DNA of 64,000 nucleotides, from positions 62,001-126,000 of the forward strand of contig JAITLQ010000013.1 in NCBI GenBank assembly GCA_031277795.1. The letters are read 5' to 3'. The notes under the pieces are model-generated. The model saw only the letters and a list, made by a program, of their open reading frames with translations. It had not been told where the DNA came from and made no database searches. The position numbers and the translations under genes were made by a program. This stretch comes from Arthrobacter sp. (lineage in GTDB: Bacteria > Actinomycetota > Actinomycetes > Actinomycetales > Micrococcaceae). How positions within the stretch are numbered: position 1 is the first letter of the stretch; every line of letters starts with the position of its first letter. Shown in pieces: positions 59,626 through 64,000 of this stretch.

Positions 59626-60155
59626 CGCCCACCAGCCACGCATTCACCACTCGCCCCGAGCGTCCGGGCGACGAGGCGGCCATCCGCGCCGTCAACATTG
59701 CCGCCTTCCCCGGGAAGGAGGAGGCCGATCTCGTCGACGCGCTGCGCCGCGATCCCGAGGCATGGGTGCCGGGCCTCTCGACCGTGACCCACGACGCCTC
59801 GGGGAAGATCATCGGCCACGCGCTGCTCACGCGCTGCACCGTGGGCGGCGAGCCGGCGCTCGCGCTGGCGCCGTGCGCCGTGGTGCCGGCGTGGCAGGGT
59901 CGGGGTGCGGGCTCGGCCGCCATCCGCGCAGCGCTCGCGGCCGCCACCGAATGCGCGGCAGCTGGCGGGGAAAACCTCGTGGTGGTGCTCGGCCACGCCG
60001 CGTACTATCCGCGTTTCGGCTTCACGCCGGCGGCCGGCTGGGGTGTCACGGGGCCCTTCGAGGTGCCGGAGGACCACTTCTTGGCCCTCGCCCTCGACAC
60101 CCGGCGCCCGACGCCGCGTGGCGAGATCGCGTATCCGGAGGCGTTCGGCGTCTGA
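59622..60155 (+). CDS. GNAT-family N-acetyltransferase
   Basis: 177 residues from ATG 59622, overlapping the rsgA stop. Acetyl-CoA loop WQGRGAGSAAI; VVVLGHAAYYPRFGFTPA is the usual C-terminal motif of YhbS/Eis-distant members. Substrate unknown. Coupled expression with rsgA may be incidental. Confidence 0.85.
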   Translation: MTPTSHAFTTRPERPGDEAAIRAVNIAAFPGKEEADLVDALRRDPEAWVPGLSTVTHDASGKIIGHALLTRCTVGGEPALALAPCAVVPAWQGRGAGSAAIRAALAAATECAAAGGENLVVVLGHAAYYPRFGFTPAAGWGVTGPFEVPEDHFLALALDTRRPTPRGEIAYPEAFGV

Positions 60156-60220
60156 GCCGGGTGCCCGGGGGAGCGCCGGGCCGTTCAGCGCGCCGGAGTA
60201 CCGGAGCGCCCTTCTCCCGG

Positions 60221-60595
60221 CTAGAAGCCCAGGAAGGCCCCCATCACGGCCGGATCGTCCAGGCCGGGGAGCGAAAACCCGCGCCCCTCGTCCCAGTCGA
60301 CGGGCGCCTCCTCGAGGTCGACCTCCCAGTCGGCCTCGGGGAAGCGGCGGCGCAGGGTGCTCAGCGTCGCCAAGGCGTGCTGGAGCCAGGCCTGGATGTC
60401 GGCCCCCTCCAGCGGCAGCTTGCTCGAACCGTGCCACTGCTCGGTCCCGTCCCCGCCCGCCTCGAAGAACTCGATCGGTTCGGCGGTGGAGGGTTCGGCG
60501 GCGTTGGCCTCGGAGACGAGGCGCAGCAGCTCCCCGCGCTCGTTTTGGTCCAAGGGTCGCGCCGGCTCGAAACGGTAGTTGAGAGAAACACCCAT
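60221..60595 (-). CDS. Hypothetical protein
   Basis: 124 residues from ATG 60595. Acidic, no signal or membrane segment, with three Trp in the segment LEGADIQAWLQHALATLST / ADWEVDLEE / VDWDEGRGF. I do not recognise a family. Co-directional with 60627 at a 31-bp distance. Confidence 0.7.
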   Translation of the reverse strand: MGVSLNYRFEPARPLDQNERGELLRLVSEANAAEPSTAEPIEFFEAGGDGTEQWHGSSKLPLEGADIQAWLQHALATLSTLRRRFPEADWEVDLEEAPVDWDEGRGFSLPGLDDPAVMGAFLGF

Positions 60596-60626
60596 GGAAC
60601 GAGCCTGCGGCAGTCCGGGATCCCGG

Positions 60627-60878
60627 TCAAGCCCCGCGGTGGGCCCGTGACTCGGGGTGGGCGGGTTCCTCCCCACCGCCCACCTCGCGGCTGAGGGGCG
60701 TGCGCTCACCGCGCGCCGCTCCCCTGCGTTCAACGCGCATCGCGCCGCATCCCTCGCACCTCGCGTAGGCGATCCACCCCTCGGAGGTGGCGTGCTGCGA
60801 GGCGGTGCGCCAACCGTGCTGGTGGGCGGCCTCAGCGGCGGCCGGGTTGCTCTGGAGTGGGGTCTGTGTGGTGCTCAT
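60627..60878 (-). CDS. Small Cys-pair protein, unidentified
   Basis: 83 residues from ATG 60878. A single CxxC in ARCEGCGAMRVERR suggests half a zinc ribbon; the C-terminal third is charged and low in complexity. Only 25 bp separate its start from the divergent CGNR gene, so the two promoters must overlap the coding regions. Confidence 0.55.
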   Translation of the reverse strand: MSTTQTPLQSNPAAAEAAHQHGWRTASQHATSEGWIAYARCEGCGAMRVERRGAARGERTPLSREVGGGEEPAHPESRAHRGA

Positions 60879-60903
60879 GCCTCAAGGCTGATGTAATGCC
60901 CTT

Positions 60904-61458
60904 ATGCAACTCAACCCTTACGGTGAGTACGCCGTCCTCCTCGCCGCCTCCCTCGCCAACGATTGGCCGCCCGAGCGTTCCGGCGTTGAGGCGCGCACCC
61001 GCGACTTCGGCATGACCATGGACTTCCCCGTGGGCGAGCAAGATCACGCTCAGATCCGCGCCGTGATCGATGAATGGCTCGGCGTGGTCGATGCCCAGCC
61101 CGGGCAGGAACGGGCCGAGGAGCTCAATCGGATCATGGCCTCCGCCGCGGCCTTTCCCCGCCTGACCGATCACGACGGGGAGGGCTGGCACCTCCACTAT
61201 CGCGACGTCGGGATGCCCTTCGCCTCGGTCCTGCGTTCGGTCATGGCCGTGGGCACCGCCCTGCACCTCACGACGCGCGGCATGCACCGCCTGCGCCGCT
61301 GCGCCGCGGGCGAGAACCCAGCGGATCCGTGCAGCAACGTCGTGGTCGATGTGACCCGCAACGGCCGACAGCGCTATTGCTCCGTGCGGTGCGCCAACCG
61401 CGACGCCGTGCGCCGGCATCGCGCCCGGGCCGCTAAGCGGCCGCTAAGCGGCCGCTAA
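60904..61458 (+). CDS. CGNR zinc-finger (ABATE-domain) protein
   Basis: 184 residues. N-terminal ABATE stress-sensor-like domain (YAVLLAASLANDWP) and the C-terminal CGNR finger (RRCA, PCSN, RYCSVRCANRDAVRRHRARA). Putative transcription factor. TGTAAT at 60892-60897 just before ATG, with no Shine-Dalgarno, indicates a leaderless message. The last three codons and stop lie in an 11-bp tandem repeat. Confidence 0.9.
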   Translation: MQLNPYGEYAVLLAASLANDWPPERSGVEARTRDFGMTMDFPVGEQDHAQIRAVIDEWLGVVDAQPGQERAEELNRIMASAAAFPRLTDHDGEGWHLHYRDVGMPFASVLRSVMAVGTALHLTTRGMHRLRRCAAGENPADPCSNVVVDVTRNGRQRYCSVRCANRDAVRRHRARAAKRPLSGR

Positions 61459-61462
61459 GCGG
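61430..61462. repeat. Three perfect 11-bp tandem repeats spanning a stop codon
   Basis: CCGCTAAGCGG three times (61430-61462), itself palindromic. The third unit contains the TAA stop of the CGNR gene. The period is not a multiple of three, so a change of copy number would move the frame. Confidence 0.9.
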
Positions 61463-61501
61463 CCGCGTCCGCGTCTGGATCGCCAACGGGCCGGCCCCGG
61501 C

Positions 61502-62032
61502 TCAGCGCGCCGGGAGCGGCGGCCCGTCGGGGAAGTCGCTGCGGGTCAGGTCGAGGAAGAGGGCATCCTCGAGGTGCCCTCCGGGGCGGACCTGGTAGTC
61601 ACGCAGCACGCCGATGCGCCGGAAGCCCAGGCGCTCGTAGCTGCGGATCGCGCCGTCGTTGTTGATGTTCGGGTCCAGCGTCACGCGCGTGATCCCGCGC
61701 GCAAACTCGGCGGCAATGGCCAGGGCCAGCGCCTCTTCCCCGATCCGGCGGCCGCGGAAGGCGGTGCCGATGAACAGATGCATGACGGTGGTGGGGTACT
61801 CCGGATCATCGTTGGGGAGCACGTACATGGCGCCGGCGCACTTCCCCTCCACCTCGATGATGCGCACGGTGTCCGGCTCGTCGAGGAAGTCGGCGCGCAC
61901 GCGCGGCTCGTCGTAGCCCACCCACCACTCGCTCACCTCGGGCTCGGCCAGGATGGCGGTGAGGGGCGCGACGTCGGCCTCGGCGGGCGCGCGCAGGGTC
62001 ACCAGGGGTCCGCGCAGCGGCTGGGTGCTCAT
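61502..62032 (-). CDS. GNAT acetyltransferase, aminoglycoside 6'-type
   Basis: 176 residues from ATG 62032. LRAPAEADVAPLTAILAEPE, HLFIGTAFRGRRIGEEALAL, ITRVTLDPNINNDGAIRSYE and RLGFRRIGVLRDYQ are features of the AAC(6')/RimJ-like acetyltransferases. It could acetylate an aminoglycoside or a protein N-terminus; phenotype not predictable. Confidence 0.88.
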   Translation of the reverse strand: MSTQPLRGPLVTLRAPAEADVAPLTAILAEPEVSEWWVGYDEPRVRADFLDEPDTVRIIEVEGKCAGAMYVLPNDDPEYPTTVMHLFIGTAFRGRRIGEEALALAIAAEFARGITRVTLDPNINNDGAIRSYERLGFRRIGVLRDYQVRPGGHLEDALFLDLTRSDFPDGPPLPAR

Positions 62033-62083
62033 GCGCACCACGCTAGCGGGCGACACCCGGCCCCGACCAGGGGTAAACGAACC

Positions 62084-62101
62084 TTGTTCGCATCCGAACA
62101 A
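62084..62101. promoter_or_regulatory. Operator upstream of the amidohydrolase
   Basis: TTGTTCG-CATC-CGAACAA, extended by CCTTG/CAAGG-like outer arms. Located 49 bp upstream of the 62150 start; the GntR regulator at the right edge is the likely binder. Confidence 0.6.
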
Positions 62102-62149
62102 CGACAAGGAACCCTGGGCATCGTCGCACGTTTGGGATACCATTTTCGC

Positions 62150-63343
62150 ATGACCGAGCCACGTACCTGGACCCTCTCCAACATCCGCCCCCTCCGCGGC
62201 GACGCCGTCGATGTCCGCATCGAGGACGGCCTCATCGCCGCGATCGAACCGCACACCGGCGCCCCGGCGGCCGGCGCCGTCGACGGCAAGGGCCTGCTCG
62301 CCCTGCCCGGATTCATCAACGCGCACGCGCACGTCGACAAGTCCTGGTGGGGCCGCGGCTGGGTCTCCTACGGCGGCGAGAACACCACGCAGGGGCGCAT
62401 CGCCCACGAGCGCGCCCACCGAGACGGCCTCGGCATCCCTTCGGAGGACGGCACCCGCACGATCCTGGGCGAGTTCCTGCGCCACGGCACCACCGCCACC
62501 CGCTCCCACGTCGACGTGGACCTCGGCGTGGGCCTGCGCGGGCTCGAGCACGTCCGTGCCGCGGCCGAGTCCCTCGGCGGGGCCATCGACGTGGAGCTCG
62601 TGGCCTTCCCGCAGGACGGCGTCCTGCGCCGGCCCGGCGTCGTGAAGCTGCTCGAGGAGGCGGCGCAGCTGGGCGTCTCCAGCATTGGCGGCCTGGACCC
62701 GGCCGGCATCGATCGTGATCCGGTGGGCCAGCTCGATGCGCTCTTCGACATCGTTGAGCGCACCGGCGTCGGCCTCGACCTGCACCTGCACGACCCGCGC
62801 GAGCTCGGGGCCTTCCAGATCGAGCTCATCGCCGAGCGGACCATCGCCGCCGGCGCGCAGGGGCGCGTCAACGTGGCGCACGGCTTTGCCCTGGGCGACC
62901 TGGCCCCCGGCGCGCAGGAGGAGCTGCTCGGCAAGGTCGCCGAGGCCGGCATCAGCTGGACCACCGTGGCCCCCGTGCGTAGCGCGCCGCTGCCGTGGCG
63001 CCGCATGCGCGAGCTCGGCGTCGGCATCGGCCTTGGCACCGACGGCATCCGCGATCTGTGGAACCCCTTCGGCGACGGCGACCTGCTCAAGATCGCCCTA
63101 CAGTTCGTGCGCGTCAACGGCCTGCGCACCGACGAGGATCTCGCCTACGCCGTGGAGCTCGCCGGGCCGCTCGCCGCCCCGTTTGTGCATCGCGAGGCAA
63201 AGGGCCTGGAGGTGGGCGCGCGGGCCGACGTGGTGCTCGTCGACGCCCTCAACGTCCAGGACGCCCTGGTCCGCACGCCCGTGCGCGAGCTGGTCGTGGC
63301 CGGCGGCCGGGTCGTGGCGGAGCGCGGCGAACTGCTCGTCTGA
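62150..63343 (+). CDS. Cytosine deaminase-like metal-dependent hydrolase
   Basis: 397 residues from ATG 62150. Amidohydrolase metal site: NAHAHVDKSWW (HxH), HLHDPRELG, VAHGFALGDLAP and GTDGIRDLWNPFG, with a C-terminal beta-sandwich (ADVVLVDALNVQ). HVDKSW is characteristic of the cytosine deaminase/CodA-like group. Deaminates or hydrolyses an N-heterocycle. TACCAT lies seven bases before the ATG, again a likely leaderless start. Confidence 0.9.
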   Translation: MTEPRTWTLSNIRPLRGDAVDVRIEDGLIAAIEPHTGAPAAGAVDGKGLLALPGFINAHAHVDKSWWGRGWVSYGGENTTQGRIAHERAHRDGLGIPSEDGTRTILGEFLRHGTTATRSHVDVDLGVGLRGLEHVRAAAESLGGAIDVELVAFPQDGVLRRPGVVKLLEEAAQLGVSSIGGLDPAGIDRDPVGQLDALFDIVERTGVGLDLHLHDPRELGAFQIELIAERTIAAGAQGRVNVAHGFALGDLAPGAQEELLGKVAEAGISWTTVAPVRSAPLPWRRMRELGVGIGLGTDGIRDLWNPFGDGDLLKIALQFVRVNGLRTDEDLAYAVELAGPLAAPFVHREAKGLEVGARADVVLVDALNVQDALVRTPVRELVVAGGRVVAERGELLV

Positions 63344-63456
63344 GCGGCGTCCGCCCCGGCTTCCGCCTCGTCCGAACGCCCGCGGCCTGCGGGTCGGCGA
63401 GCCGGCCGGTTTCCCGACCGAGCCGTCGTCGCTCCCGGCCCACCCGGGCCGGGAGC

Positions 63457-63476
63457 GCGGCCACCCGACGTCGGGC
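63457..63476 (-). repeat. GAC-box copy between the amidohydrolase and GntR genes
   Basis: Minus-strand GCCCGACGTCGGGTGGCCGC, one of the best copies of the dispersed motif, directly after the gntR stop (63479) in a convergent gap. Confidence 0.8.
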
Positions 63477-63478
63477 GT

Positions 63479-64000
63479 CTATGCGGTGACGTGCGCGGCC
63501 CGGCCGTGCTCCGCGGCGCGGCGGGCGCTCGAGACGAGGTGTTCCTCGGCGAGCGCGCGGGCGCGCTCGGGGTCGCCGGCCTCGATCGCAGCGTAGAGCT
63601 CCTCGTGCTCGTCGGTCACGGCGAGCAGATCGTCGTGCTGGGAGAGCATCCAGCGCAGGCGCGAGGCGAGCAGCGCGCCGATCTCCCCCACGAGGCCGTT
63701 GGGGCTCAGCTCGAGCGCCACGGTGTGGAAGGCGGCCGCCTCGCGGTGGGAGGCCGCCACGTCCGCGCGGCTCGCGGCCTCGGCGTGGCGGCTCAGGATG
63801 GCGCGCAGGCGCTCGAGGTCCTCGGCGGTGTGCGACGCGGCGAGACCGGCGAAGGCGAGCGGCTCCAGGGCCACGCGCACCTGCTGCAGGTCATCGATGT
63901 CGGCCTCGGAGAACTCGCGGACCACGGCCCACGTGCGCGGGCGCGGCGTCACGAGCCCCTCGTTGGTCAGCGCGCGCAGCGCCTCGCGGATGGGCAGGCG
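63479..64000 (-). CDS. GntR-family (FCD) regulator, 5' end beyond the window
   Basis: The frame is open to the right edge, so the visible part lacks the start. It begins within the winged helix (RLPIREALRALTNEGLVTPR) and continues through an FCD domain with RHAEAASRADVAASHREAAA and VTDEHEELYAAIEAGD. It lies tail to tail with the amidohydrolase gene and probably controls it. Confidence 0.88.
   Translation of the reverse strand, partial: RLPIREALRALTNEGLVTPRPRTWAVVREFSEADIDDLQQVRVALEPLAFAGLAASHTAEDLERLRAILSRHAEAASRADVAASHREAAAFHTVALELSPNGLVGEIGALLASRLRWMLSQHDDLLAVTDEHEELYAAIEAGDPERARALAEEHLVSSARRAAEHGRAAHVTA

Overview
The window is very GC-rich and densely coded, with many ATGA/GTGA stop-start overlaps and GTG starts. 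An Lsr2 nucleoid protein, a CGNR zinc-finger protein, small-alarmone synthetase/RsgA genes and a SipW-type signal peptidase point to a high-GC Gram-positive actinobacterium, most likely of the Micrococcales. No rRNA, tRNA, CRISPR array, insertion sequence or phage gene was seen. The left edge cuts off the 3' end of a gene and the right edge cuts off the 5' end of a GntR regulator gene.

Layout. 0-1.6 kb: secreted, membrane-tailed proteins with their SipW-like peptidase. 1.9-6.2 kb: TetR-controlled oxidoreductase/DUF1304 pair and a CopB-type P1B ATPase with a CsoR-like operator over its start. 6.6-20 kb: a large catabolic locus read outward from one promoter region near 11.5 kb. Leftward are a dienelactone hydrolase, flavin monooxygenase, SDR, SnoaL-like protein, FAH-family hydrolase and RidA-family protein. 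Rightward are a ribose-type ABC importer with two paralogous binding proteins, an ACMSD-like amidohydrolase and a DUF3500 protein. 20.2-27.5 kb: an RpiR regulator facing an operon of a C45 (penicillin acyltransferase-like) enzyme and a complete oligopeptide/dipeptide ABC importer; base use is visibly less GC-rich here and the module is bracketed by two nearly identical 74-bp palindromic repeats. 27.6-49.7 kb: an aromatic-degradation region with four more flavoprotein hydroxylases (one a clear 3-hydroxybenzoate 4-monooxygenase), a homoprotocatechuate 2,3-dioxygenase-like extradiol enzyme, a nitrilase, a TrxB-like oxidoreductase, a fumarate-reductase-like flavoprotein and a crowd of local regulators (GntR, two LysR, two AraC, IclR, XRE-cupin). 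50-64 kb: a TetR/ABC-2-type membrane protein pair, then mainly housekeeping genes (Lsr2, cold-shock protein, MFS, small alarmone synthetase, RsgA, GNATs, CGNR protein) and a cytosine-deaminase-like amidohydrolase with a GntR regulator.

The genes suggest a soil- or plant-associated scavenger that imports and degrades several aromatic and N-acyl compounds, each module carrying its own regulator. The substrates of the 6.6-20 kb locus cannot be read from sequence; its combination of a sugar-type importer with ring-hydroxylating, hydrolase and deaminase-like enzymes is the best candidate here for an undescribed pathway.

The most unusual structure is non-coding. Intergenic regions carry several families of long, often perfect palindromes (family A three copies, family B five copies, and three singletons called C, D and E). 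Most of the non-A palindromes lie next to a short dispersed motif (GCMCGACGNCGNGTGGNC) that recurs in more than a dozen intergenic spots. A third element, three copies of a TAGAGT-led conserved box followed by a strong hairpin, looks like a small RNA or a terminator-linked RNA motif.
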